Below, one piece after another: positions 8,205-15,412 of a DNA stretch of 40,322 nucleotides. Every line of letters starts with the position of its first letter. Positions within the stretch are counted from its first letter, which is position 1. A program made the position numbers and the translations under genes. The notes beneath the pieces were generated by a model. It saw only the letters and a list, made by a program, of their open reading frames with translations. It was not told the origin of the DNA and searched no databases. Where the stretch lies: NCBI GenBank assembly GCA_046497505.1, contig JAWOFN010000030.1, positions 1 through 40,322 on the forward strand, written 5' to 3'. This DNA comes from JAWOFN01 sp046497505 [NCBI: bacterium]. GTDB taxonomy: Bacteria; Blakebacterota; Blakebacteria; Blakebacterales.

Positions 8205-9439
8205 TCAGGGGCGTCCTCGGGCAGGCTAGCTCCTCTCTTCTTGAGGTTGATTTTCCAGATCTGGTCCTGCAAGCGGTTGATCTTTCTCTTCAGTTCAGCC
8301 GGGTTGAGAGATTCGTACTGCTCTCTCAGGGCAGCCTGATCCTTCGTTGAGAGAAATTCCAGGGTGCGACGATAGGGCGTCCTGGCCTGGTCGTATTTCT
8401 TCTGCACCCGGCTGCCGATCCTGGTCTTCTCGGTTAGCTTCATCACGGGCAGAAAGAAGTTGGTATAGAGCCTCAGGTGACTGTAGAGCTCGTTCAAGAG
8501 TTCGAGTTCCTCATCGGTTTCGTGCCGGCTGTATCCAACCGTCCGGCGCACGACCGAATAGTTCTTCTGCTCCACATAACATCCGTCATTCTTCTTGTAG
8601 GGTCTTCCCCGTGTAAAGGTGATCTTGTTGTCTTCACAGTATTTGACGAGATGATGATTGATGAACTCGCTCCCGTTATCTGAGTCAATTCCCAGCAGCT
8701 GGAACGGTAGCTTCTCCCGGATATCCAACAGAGCCTCGAACACCCAGACCCGAGCTTTGTTCTTCACCGCCTGGGTCTCGGTCCACTGAGTGCAGACGTC
8801 GGTAACGTCCAGGGTATGCATGAAATCTCCCCGTGGATCCCCGCCGTTATGCGCTACCAGGTCGATTTCGACAAAACCGGGTTGGGCCTCATCCCACTCA
8901 CTGAAGGTCTTGATTGGGATCTGATGCTTCAGCAGCGTGCCGGGTTTGGTATTGGAACGGGCCTTGAGCTGGTACTCCCGTTTGACCGGGGCCAGGAGAC
9001 GATCGATCGTCGCAGCGCTGATCTCGACCAGCTTCTTTCTGACTTCCGGCTCGAGCTCGATCTCATCAAACTTCTCCAGCACAGGGATGATCTCCGGCAG
9101 ATAGGGCGCCAGCCGTTTGCCGCAGATGCAGTCACAGACAATCCAGATCTTCTTCAGGGACCCCTGGACTGCCTTGTCATATTTTCGGGGCCTCTTGCGG
9201 CGTTTGAGGGGCTTCATTCGATGGTCTTCCTGCAGCGTGACTCGTTTTCGCCCTCGTCCCACCGTTTTCTTCTTTGTTCCTGCTGTTTCTCTCAAGACGG
9301 TAGCCGCGTAGGATCGATCATAGCCCGTCAGATCGACCAGATCGTCCAGGATCTTGCCTTTCTCCTTCTTCCTGGAAACCACGTACTTCTTGGCCAGTTC
9401 CCTGGTCACAGCTTTTCGCTGAGTCATGGTGAGCGCCAT
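8183..9439 (-). CDS. DDE transposase with integrase catalytic core
   Basis: The 418-residue product has an N-terminal basic helix-turn-helix region (KAVTRELAKKYVVSRKKEKGKILDDL split over residues 5-35, then GYDRSYAATVLR) and a basic linker. The rve-type catalytic core shows its three acidic residues at FVEIDLVAHNGG (first Asp), LLGIDSDNGSEFINHHL (second Asp) and YVEQKNYSVVRRTVGY (Glu, with the K/R seven residues on). All key residues are intact, so the enzyme may be active. The ATG at 9439 is preferred because AGGAGG lies 6 bases upstream; an in-frame TTG lies 8 codons earlier. The stop codon falls inside the inner terminal motif, showing how compact the element is. Confidence 0.9.
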   Translation of the reverse strand: MALTMTQRKAVTRELAKKYVVSRKKEKGKILDDLVDLTGYDRSYAATVLRETAGTKKKTVGRGRKRVTLQEDHRMKPLKRRKRPRKYDKAVQGSLKKIWIVCDCICGKRLAPYLPEIIPVLEKFDEIELEPEVRKKLVEISAATIDRLLAPVKREYQLKARSNTKPGTLLKHQIPIKTFSEWDEAQPGFVEIDLVAHNGGDPRGDFMHTLDVTDVCTQWTETQAVKNKARVWVFEALLDIREKLPFQLLGIDSDNGSEFINHHLVKYCEDNKITFTRGRPYKKNDGCYVEQKNYSVVRRTVGYSRHETDEELELLNELYSHLRLYTNFFLPVMKLTEKTRIGSRVQKKYDQARTPYRRTLEFLSTKDQAALREQYESLNPAELKRKINRLQDQIWKINLKKRGASLPEDAPDFDYIST

Positions 9440-9503
9440 CCGTGCCTCCTGGCTTGATGCCAACCCGAACCAGAAGACAAGCCCGATTTACCCGGAGATT
9501 TCG

Positions 9504-9562
9504 AGTAGATTTCTTAAATGAGGCAACGATAGGGTTTCGAGTAGATTTTAGGTGAGGCAATG
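9504..9562. repeat. Right end of the insertion sequence: two tandem motif copies
   Basis: The inner copy (GAGTAGATTTCTTAAATGAG then GCAA, 9504-9527) and the outer copy (9540-9561) are 34 bp apart. Read from outside, both match the left-end copies at TTGCCTCA and at AAATCTACTCGAAA. These are probably the transposase binding sites. Confidence 0.85.
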
Positions 9563-9600
9563 CGAGTTCCCCGGTTCCGTCATAGGTTGGAAGCAGACTG

Positions 9601-9612
9601 AACACGTGTTCG
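9601..9612. promoter_or_regulatory. Perfect 12-bp palindrome upstream of the glycosyltransferase gene
   Basis: GAACACGTGTTC is fully self-complementary and lies 32 bases before the ATG at 9644. It is also nested between GGTTGG (about 9586-9591) and CCAACC. A dimeric regulator could bind here, but no regulator gene is nearby and the assignment is inference. Confidence 0.35.
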
Positions 9613-9643
9613 ACTCCCATCCCAACCATATGCAGCGGGGCGC

Positions 9644-10891
9644 ATGAAGACGACCGTAGAGAATCCGGACAATGTGACGAGCGCGGATGTCATCGTGGGC
9701 ATCCCATCCTACAAGGAAGCGGACAACATCGCCTTCCCCACCGACGTGGCGAGCCGCGGGCTGACCGAGTTCTTCGGCGACGACTCCTCGGTCATCATCA
9801 ACGTGGACAACGACTCCCCCGACGGCACGAAGGACGCCTTCCTCTCCACGCCCACCGAGATCCCCAAGGCGTACATCTCGACACCGGAGGGCGTGAAGGG
9901 GAAGGGGAACAACTTCCGCAACCTCTTCAAGGCGTCGGTGGAGCTGGATGCCAAGATGATTATCGTGGTGGACGCCGACCTGAAGAGCATCACCCCGAAC
10001 TGGATCCGCTACCTGGGCGAGCCCCTCAAGGGCCGGTTCGACTACGTCACGCCCATCTACGTCCGTCACAAGTACGACGGGACCATCACGAACCACATCG
10101 CCTATCCCCTCCTGCGGAGCCTCTTCAGCCTGCGGGTCAGGCAGCCCATCGGGGGCGATTTCGCCTTCTCGGGCAAGCTGGCACGGGCCTTCCTGGTCGA
10201 GAAGCTGTGGAACGACAAGATCGCGAACTTCGGCATCGACATCTGGATGACCACCATCGCCATCGCCCGGGGCTTCAACGTCTGCCAGGCCTTCCTCGGC
10301 TCCCCGAAGGTCCACCGTGCCAAGGACCCGGCTGCGGACCTGAGCATGATGTTCACCCAGGTGGTATCCACCCTCTTCGACCTCGTCGTGGACTTCGAAT
10401 ACCTCTGGAAGGACCTGGGACCCAGCCGGCCCAGCAGCATCTACGGGTTCGGTCTCGGCGTGGACGAGACGCCGCCCGAGGTGGATGTGAGTACCGACAA
10501 GCTGTATGAGAGCTTCCAGGCGGGCTTCCAGAACTTCGGTGACGTGTGGGAAGAAGTGCTCCCCCTGCCCGAGTACGCGGAGGTCAAGAAGCACGCGGAC
10601 GCGGACGCGGATGCCTTCTACTACCCCAGCAACCTGTGGGCCCGGGTCCTCTTCAACTTCGCCGTGGCGTACAAGAACGAGGAGATCGACCGGGATGAGC
10701 TCCTGGACGCCCTCATCCCCTTCTACCACAGCCGGGTGCTTTCCTTCGTGAACAAGACCCTGGACTACGGGACCCGGGAGACCGAGGAATACCTGGAGAA
10801 CATCACCGGGGTGTTCGAGCGCGAGAAATACTACCTCATGAAGCGCTGGGACGCGCCGAACGGGGGCGACGTGGAGCGCTTCTTCACCTGA
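9644..10891 (+). CDS. Glycosyltransferase, GT-A fold, compatible-solute type
   Basis: The 415-residue product starts with ADVIVGIPSYKEADNI, the opening strand of family-2-like glycosyltransferases. It continues with VIINVDNDSPDGT, a glycine-lysine loop (VKGKGNNFRNLF) and the metal-binding IIVVDADLKSITPNWI. A later VRQPIGGDFAFS and an F-G-I-D-I-W-M-T segment are also found in synthases of glucosyl- and mannosyl-glycerate-type osmolytes. A helical C-terminal third of about 150 residues follows. There is no membrane segment, so it should act in the cytoplasm. A truncated glucosyl-3-phosphoglycerate-synthase-like gene lies just downstream, which supports an osmolyte role; donor and acceptor are not determinable. 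The ribosome site is weak (GCGGGGCG). The insertion sequence ends 82 bases upstream and may have altered its control. Confidence 0.78.
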   Translation: MKTTVENPDNVTSADVIVGIPSYKEADNIAFPTDVASRGLTEFFGDDSSVIINVDNDSPDGTKDAFLSTPTEIPKAYISTPEGVKGKGNNFRNLFKASVELDAKMIIVVDADLKSITPNWIRYLGEPLKGRFDYVTPIYVRHKYDGTITNHIAYPLLRSLFSLRVRQPIGGDFAFSGKLARAFLVEKLWNDKIANFGIDIWMTTIAIARGFNVCQAFLGSPKVHRAKDPAADLSMMFTQVVSTLFDLVVDFEYLWKDLGPSRPSSIYGFGLGVDETPPEVDVSTDKLYESFQAGFQNFGDVWEEVLPLPEYAEVKKHADADADAFYYPSNLWARVLFNFAVAYKNEEIDRDELLDALIPFYHSRVLSFVNKTLDYGTRETEEYLENITGVFEREKYYLMKRWDAPNGGDVERFFT

Positions 10892-10895
10892 CGCG

Positions 10896-10924
10896 GGGTT
10901 CCCGGCGCCTGAGGCCGGGATCCC
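10896..10924 (+). terminator. Hairpin after the glycosyltransferase gene
   Basis: Arms 10896-10906 and 10914-10924 pair over 11 bp with one mismatch. There is no T run, so it could be a weak terminator, an attenuator or an mRNA-stabilising hairpin in front of the next small gene. Confidence 0.45.
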
Positions 10925-10937
10925 GGAGCAGAGTCCC

Positions 10938-11144
10938 ATGGATGTACTGGAAGTCATGGAAGAGGAAGGACCCTTCGCCGCTCTGGATGCCTTCGCCGAT
11001 GTCGCGTGGAAGCTGGGAGACGAGCTGGACGCCTGGCTGAAGGAGAACCGGTCCTCCCTCTCCGCCCTCGACGCGGACCGGATCGTGAGCAGCATCGCCA
11101 GCCTCCGCGGCACGGCGGTGGCAATGGGTCGGGAAGAACCCTAG
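10938..11144 (+). CDS. Small acidic helical protein, unknown function
   Basis: The 68-residue product is acidic at the N-terminus (MDVLEVMEEEGPFAALDAF) and predicted from its spacing of Leu, Ala and charged residues to be largely alpha-helical, with no membrane segment or metal motif. I do not recognise it. It lies between two glycosyltransferase-type genes in the same direction, 46 bases after the first, so it may belong to their operon. The ribosome site is modest (CGGAGCAGAG). It may equally be a remnant of a larger gene, given the decay nearby. Confidence 0.5.
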   Translation: MDVLEVMEEEGPFAALDAFADVAWKLGDELDAWLKENRSSLSALDADRIVSSIASLRGTAVAMGREEP

Positions 11145-11232
11145 AATCTGAAGTCGGTCCTTCCTGCCGTACAGTCCGCCCCTCCCTCCCCGCGGCCGCC
11201 GCCCGCCGGCCCCGCGCTGAGAGGAGAGGTCC

Positions 11233-11682
11233 ATGGCGGACTTCTAGTTCAATGTGGTCCCGACCTTCCCCCTGCTCCCCGAGAACGACCCCGCCTTCAT
11301 GGAGGAGCGTATCCAGGAGGCCTCCGACCAGATTCCGGTGGGGGTCATCATCCCCGCCCTCTTCAGCGACCTGGCCTCCGATGCCATGGCCCGCATCATC
11401 GAGGTCCTCAGGGACGTGGATTTCGTCCAGAGAATCTACATCAGCCTGGACCGGGCGGTCCTCATCTGGAACGACTCCGAGGAGGTCCGCAGCGTCATCC
11501 ATACCATCGAGGAGAACCTCCCCCTGGGGCCCAGGGGGAAGGGGAGGGCGGTCTGGACCGCCCTGGGCTGCGCCCTGGCCTGCCAGGAATGCTCCGTGCT
11601 GGCTTTCCACGACGCGGACATCATCACCTACGACCGTGGCATCATGGAGCAGCTCCGGGCGGCGGCGGACACCTACCGTTGA
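11233..11682 (+). pseudogene. Truncated glucosyl-3-phosphoglycerate-synthase-like gene with in-frame amber codon
   Basis: A strong ribosome site (GAGGAGAGG) precedes ATG at 11233, which reads M-A-D-F then TAG (11245-11247) then FNVVPTFPLL. GpgS-type enzymes of GT family 81 begin with a similar M-A-D-F-(Y/H)-Q motif, so the TAG stands where an aromatic or His codon is expected. Beyond it the family pattern continues: PVGVIIPALFSDL, RIYISLDRA, GPRGKGRAVWTALGCALA and LAFHDADIITYDR, the last holding the metal-binding D-x-D. The protein then ends 14 residues later at LRAAADTYR. Intact family members run 300 or more residues and need the acceptor domain that follows. The segment after YDR looks like the family's C-terminus joined directly, implying an in-frame internal deletion. 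A GTG at 11254 could restart translation after the TAG, but the core is missing either way. Confidence 0.65.
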
Positions 11683-11745
11683 GTCGCGGCGGGGTGGGGG
11701 AGTATGTTGCAGGCGGGAACCACAACCCGCAGCGGAAGGACCGGC

Positions 11746-12522
11746 ATGGATCTCGGCCTCGAGGGAACGGCGGCACTCGTCACTGGAGCCAGCAGGGGCA
11801 TAGGCAGGGCCATCGCGGCCTCCCTCGCCTCGGAGGGGTGCCGTGTGGCCATATGTGCCAGGGGCGAGGAGGGACTGGAGCGGGCGGCAAGGGAACTCGG
11901 GGAGGGGGGCGCGGAGGTCTTCCCCTTCGCGGTGGACCTGACCGAGCCGGGGGGGCCCTCCCGTTTCGTGGAGGCCGCCGTATCGGAGTTCGGCGGCCTG
12001 GGGATCGTGGTGAACAACGTGGGCGGGAACCGAAGGATGCGTTTCGCCGAGACCGAGGACGAGGACTGGGCCGCCATCATCGACCTCAACGTGCAGACGC
12101 ATATCCGGACCTCCCGGGCCGCCGTCCCCTATCTGCGGGAAGCGGGGGGAGGCTCCATCGTGTTCATCAGCAGCATCTTCGGGCGGGAGGCGGGAGGGGA
12201 GGGGCTCTCGATCTACAACACGACCAAGTCGAGCCTCATCAGCCTGGCGAAGATCATGTCGCTGGAACTGGCCTCGGACGGTATCCGGGTGAACAGCGTG
12301 GCACCCGGAAGCATCCGTTTCCCCGGAGGGAGCTGGGACCGGCGGGTGGAGGAGGACCCGGAGGGGATGGCACGGTTCGTGGAGGATAACATCCCGCTGG
12401 GGCGCTTCGGGAGGGCGGATGAGATCGGAGACCTGGTGGCCTTCCTGGTCTCCGAACGGGGGAGCCTGATCACCGGCGCATGCCTCAACGCCGACGGGGG
12501 GCAGAGCCGCAGCCTCATCTGA
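11746..12522 (+). CDS. SDR-family NAD(P)-dependent oxidoreductase
   Basis: This 258-residue Rossmann protein has the classical short-chain dehydrogenase layout: cofactor motif TGASRGIG (about residues 13-20), VVNNVGG in place of N-N-A-G, a Ser at IVFISSIFG, and the catalytic YNTTK (Tyr about 157, Lys about 161). It ends with RVNSVAPGSI and a C-terminal GACLNADGGQ typical of 3-oxoacyl-ACP-reductase-like members. The arginine after the glycine motif and CARG at the end of the second strand suggest NADPH preference. The substrate is unknown. The ATG at 11746 is chosen for its GGAAGGA site. It is convergent with the large YjbQ-like gene, from which it is separated by only 6 bases. Confidence 0.9.
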   Translation: MDLGLEGTAALVTGASRGIGRAIAASLASEGCRVAICARGEEGLERAARELGEGGAEVFPFAVDLTEPGGPSRFVEAAVSEFGGLGIVVNNVGGNRRMRFAETEDEDWAAIIDLNVQTHIRTSRAAVPYLREAGGGSIVFISSIFGREAGGEGLSIYNTTKSSLISLAKIMSLELASDGIRVNSVAPGSIRFPGGSWDRRVEEDPEGMARFVEDNIPLGRFGRADEIGDLVAFLVSERGSLITGACLNADGGQSRSLI

Positions 12523-12528
12523 GGGATC

Positions 12529-13599
12529 CTACTTGAAGCGTACCAGGGAGAGGGTCACGCGGCGGCGCTGTGCCTCTGCGGCACCCCATTGTACCAGGAT
12601 GGGGCTCTGGTAGCGGCCCCGGACCAGCCGTCCCGGTCTGCCGGTATCCCCGTCGGAGACCAGGAAGCTCACGCTCCGCTTCATGCGGAGGAACCGCTCG
12701 GCTGGGAGAGCGAGGAAGCGGGCCAGGAGCCTCTCCAGCACGGAATCACTGATGTGCAGGGCCTCCAGGAGCTGGTTGAATACCTGGACGAAGTCGTATT
12801 TGGCGTAGTTCATCGTCTTCCCCGGGATGGCCAGGGGGTCCCGGATCATGTTGCGTCCCTTGATGGCGGCGTGGCGCAGGGGGTTGCGCAGCACATGGGG
12901 GAGGTCGTGGCGCATGAGCAGCGTCTCGTACTCGTTCACCGTCAGGGCCGCCCTGCTCTCGGCCGGATCCAGTGCCAGGTCGATGCGCCCCTTCTGGATC
13001 CCCTCCCGGGCGATGACCTCGTCGATCCGTTCCAGGAAGCCGTCCCGGGGGTCCGCCAGGTTGATGGAGTCGATGGGGTGGCGGCTCACCGGCACCTCGA
13101 GGGTGCGGCGGTCCACCACCTCCTCCTCCTGATAGCCCAGCACGCGGGTTCGGCGTTCCCGCTGCACCTTGCCGTTCACGCCGTCCAGATCGATGAAGTA
13201 CACCGGCTGACCGGGACGGTTGAGATAGGTCACGCAATTGCGCATCCCCGCGCCCATGAACGTGAGGTGGCTGTCCGCGTTCCGGGGTTCCACCCGCTTC
13301 TGTTCCTCGCTCAGTTCGTGCCTCAGATGCAGCTGGTCGTGGCGATAATCCTGCTCGGGGGGGAAGAGGGTCTGGAACGCTCCGATGAACTGGTCCACCC
13401 GCTCGGCGGAGTGGTCGAGGCGGCTGGAGAGGCTGCGGTCGAGGAATCCCGCTGTGGTATGGAGGGAGCAGTAGAGCCCCCTGGGATAGGCTTCGCAGAA
13501 CCCCTCGTACTCGTTCTCCACGTACCGGGCCACGTCGATGGTCGCGAAGCGGCTGGACGGGACGAGGGAGAGTGAGATCTCTGTCGGCTGGGCAGACAT
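12529..13599 (-). CDS. Enlarged YjbQ-like protein with an unknown C-terminal domain
   Basis: The 356-residue product has an N-terminal half that follows the YjbQ/UPF0047 pattern: EISLSLVPSSRFATIDV, then GLYCSLHTTAGFLDRSLS (the H-T-T-A motif), a downstream H-D pair (DYRHDQLHLR), RNADSHLTFMGAG (the N-A-x-x-H-L motif) and PVYFIDLDGV. The family's three conserved histidine regions are therefore all present, but with longer inserts. The remaining 190 or so residues (from about VNGKVQRERR) have no motif that I recognise; they contain an ERIDEVIAREGIQKGRIDLAL helix-strand region and a basic C-terminus. Normal YjbQ proteins are about 135 residues, so this is a derived or fused form. A candidate promoter lies upstream; the nearest purine-rich ribosome-site-like run (GAGGAGGAG) is 23 bases from the ATG, which is unusually far. 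Confidence 0.6.
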   Translation of the reverse strand: MSAQPTEISLSLVPSSRFATIDVARYVENEYEGFCEAYPRGLYCSLHTTAGFLDRSLSSRLDHSAERVDQFIGAFQTLFPPEQDYRHDQLHLRHELSEEQKRVEPRNADSHLTFMGAGMRNCVTYLNRPGQPVYFIDLDGVNGKVQRERRTRVLGYQEEEVVDRRTLEVPVSRHPIDSINLADPRDGFLERIDEVIAREGIQKGRIDLALDPAESRAALTVNEYETLLMRHDLPHVLRNPLRHAAIKGRNMIRDPLAIPGKTMNYAKYDFVQVFNQLLEALHISDSVLERLLARFLALPAERFLRMKRSVSFLVSDGDTGRPGRLVRGRYQSPILVQWGAAEAQRRRVTLSLVRFK

Positions 13600-13659
13600 G
13601 GTCGTCGGGTGCTGCGGGTCGACTCCTCCTCGCTCGAAGGATGGTTGAATGCAGGGAAC

Positions 13660-13688
13660 GATACAAAACTCCCCTCGGGGTCTGTCAA
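13660..13688 (-). promoter_or_regulatory. Candidate sigma-70 promoter for the enlarged YjbQ-like gene
   Basis: On the minus strand a perfect TTGACA (-35, 13683-13688) is followed after 17 bases by TGTATC (weak -10, 13660-13665). It lies between the stop of the nicotinate phosphoribosyltransferase gene and the start at 13599. Confidence 0.5.
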
Positions 13689-13711
13689 CCCCTAGAATCG
13701 TTCGGCCGCTC

Positions 13712-15262
13712 CTACTGCTCGACGTCCATCGATTCCACGAGTTCCCGCTTCATCTCGTAGAGTTCATCGCTGAGTGAGACGTGGTAGAGGTGGGGGTTGA
13801 TGATCCTGCGTACACCCGGGTCGAGTCGTCCCAGGTCCTCCTCCCGGACCTCACGGATGGTTTCCAGCCCGGGCGGGTCGTACACGGGTCTCCCGGACTC
13901 CAGCACCTCGACCAGGAGGGGCTCGATCCCGCTGATCTCCGCTGCCGAGAGGGTCCTGTGGGTGTCCGTCTCGGTGGGGTGCCGCAGGCGGACGCTCTCC
14001 CATCCCGTGGGGTCCTGCTCCGCGAGGGTGATGAGGTCCGCGCCCGCCTTGCCCCGTTCATCGTAGATGCGCCAGACCGCCTTGTGCCCCGGGTTGGGCA
14101 CCTTGGCGGGGGTCTCGCTCAGTTTGATGGCCGGCATCCACGATCCCTCCTCGCGCATGGCCACCAGCTTGTAGACCCCGTCCAGTGCGGCATCCCCTGC
14201 GCTGGTGATGAGCCGGGTGCCCACCCCGTAGACCAGGCGGTCGATGAGGTCCTCGGCGTCCACCCCGTAACGGGGCGCCTCCTCCCGGATCTGCTGGAGT
14301 ATCTGGGTGAGGACCACCTCGTCCAGCTGGTTGGAGAGGACGATGGAGACCCCCTCGAAGCCCGCTTCCCCCAGCATGCGGGCGGACCGGATGGCCAGAT
14401 AAGCCAGGTCGCCCGAGTCCAGGCGGATCCCCACCGGCTCGTGCCCCGCCTCCCGGAGTTCCTCGAAGACGGTGATAGCGTTGGGCACCCCGCTCTCCAG
14501 GGTGTCGACCGTGTCCACCAGGAGCAGGCAGTCGTCGGGATAGGCCCCGGCATAGCGTCGGAAGGCATCCAGTTCGCTCCCTTCCAGTGCCATGAAGGCC
14601 TGGACCATGCTGTGGGCATGGGTGCCCTTTGGGGGGAGTCCCAGGACCCTGCTGGCTCCGACGTTGGATGTGAAATCGGCCCCCCCGATGAGGGCGGCTC
14701 GTGCTCCGGCGGCAGCTCCCCGGTCGTGCGCCCTGCGCATCCCGAACTCCAGCAGCAGCTTCCGGTCCCCCGCCTGGTGGATCCTGGCGGCCTTGGTGGC
14801 GATGAGGGTCTGGTAGTTCAGGTGGTTCAGGAGGGGGCTCTCCAGGATCTGCGCCTCCGCGAGAGGCCCCTGGACCACCGTGATGGGGACGTTGGGATGT
14901 ACCACCCGCCCCTCGGGGATCGCCTGTACATCCAGGTTCTCGCCGATTCGCACTCCCTTGAGCCAGTCCAGGAAGTCATCTCCGAAGAGCCGATCACCGC
15001 TCTGGCCGGTCTGTCCCCGGAGGTAGGCGATCTCCTCCTGCCCGAAGCGGGCCTCCTCCATCCATTCCAGCAGCCAGGTCAGCCCCGCGTTGATGCAGTA
15101 GCCGGCCATGTGCTCGCCGTAGTCGGGATAGGAGCGGAAGAAGTGGTCGAACTGGGCTCCCTGCTCGTGGATCCCGGCCCGGAAATAGACCTGGGCCATG
15201 GTGAGCTGGTAGAGGTCGGTGAAGAGCGGGCCCTCGGCCTCGGCCCGTCGGGAAGCTCGCAT
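13712..15262 (-). CDS. pncB: Nicotinate phosphoribosyltransferase
   Basis: The 516-residue product opens with [15 protein letters not shown], the standard N-terminus of nicotinate phosphoribosyltransferases. It contains [30 protein letters not shown], split around residues 185-212, then [16 protein letters not shown] with the histidine that is phosphorylated by ATP (about residue 217), and [14 protein letters not shown] and [10 protein letters not shown], the PRPP-binding face. It converts nicotinic acid and PRPP to nicotinate mononucleotide, the entry step of the NAD salvage pathway. It belongs to the longer subgroup of about 480-520 residues. The ATG at 15262 has a good AAAGGAG site 9 bases upstream; the frame is open beyond but without similarity. 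It is divergent from the symporter operon, so the 150 bases between hold both promoters. Confidence 0.95.
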   Translation of the reverse strand: MRASRRAEAEGPLFTDLYQLTMAQVYFRAGIHEQGAQFDHFFRSYPDYGEHMAGYCINAGLTWLLEWMEEARFGQEEIAYLRGQTGQSGDRLFGDDFLDWLKGVRIGENLDVQAIPEGRVVHPNVPITVVQGPLAEAQILESPLLNHLNYQTLIATKAARIHQAGDRKLLLEFGMRRAHDRGAAAGARAALIGGADFTSNVGASRVLGLPPKGTHAHSMVQAFMALEGSELDAFRRYAGAYPDDCLLLVDTVDTLESGVPNAITVFEELREAGHEPVGIRLDSGDLAYLAIRSARMLGEAGFEGVSIVLSNQLDEVVLTQILQQIREEAPRYGVDAEDLIDRLVYGVGTRLITSAGDAALDGVYKLVAMREEGSWMPAIKLSETPAKVPNPGHKAVWRIYDERGKAGADLITLAEQDPTGWESVRLRHPTETDTHRTLSAAEISGIEPLLVEVLESGRPVYDPPGLETIREVREEDLGRLDPGVRRIINPHLYHVSLSDELYEMKRELVESMDVEQ

Positions 15263-15412
15263 CGGATCACGCTCCTTTCGCCGCGCTGTCCGAAGGATGC
15301 ACGATCCTTCCCGCCGAGGAAACAACGCAACCTCGCCGGACGGGCCGGATTGCGCTAAGGTCTCACCGGGCCCGGGACCGGATGAACCGACAGACAGCCC
15401 ACGGAAGGACGC

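Larger units (their letters stand above)
8141..9562 (-). mobile_element. Insertion sequence with doubled terminal motifs, about 1.42 kb
   Basis: The element is bounded by inverted ends beginning ATTGCCTCA and contains a single transposase gene reading leftwards. Base composition is clearly less GC-rich than the flanks, indicating recent arrival. Each end carries two copies of a motif of about 23 bp, so four copies in all. A clean target duplication directly against the ends is not visible; AGTTCCC occurs close to both ends (8133-8139 and 9566-9572) but not at matching distances. The element lies between the phosphatidyltransferase gene and a glycosyltransferase gene and does not visibly interrupt a reading frame. 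Family assignment (unclassified, IS481-like or IS1202-like with an integrase-core transposase) is uncertain. Confidence 0.85.

Noticed and set aside
8133-9573. AGTTCCC near both ends of the insertion sequence as target duplication
   Set aside because: The copies are at different distances from the ends, so they do not form a proper direct repeat flanking the element.
9562-9632. Possible tRNA 3' end or attachment site (GTTCGACTCCC ... CCA) beside the insertion sequence
   Set aside because: The T-stem pairs poorly and no D or anticodon arm can be built upstream, so it is not a tRNA or a clear remnant.
15263-15412. Promoters between the divergent pncB and symporter genes
   Set aside because: They must exist, but no -35/-10 pair of convincing quality could be picked by eye.
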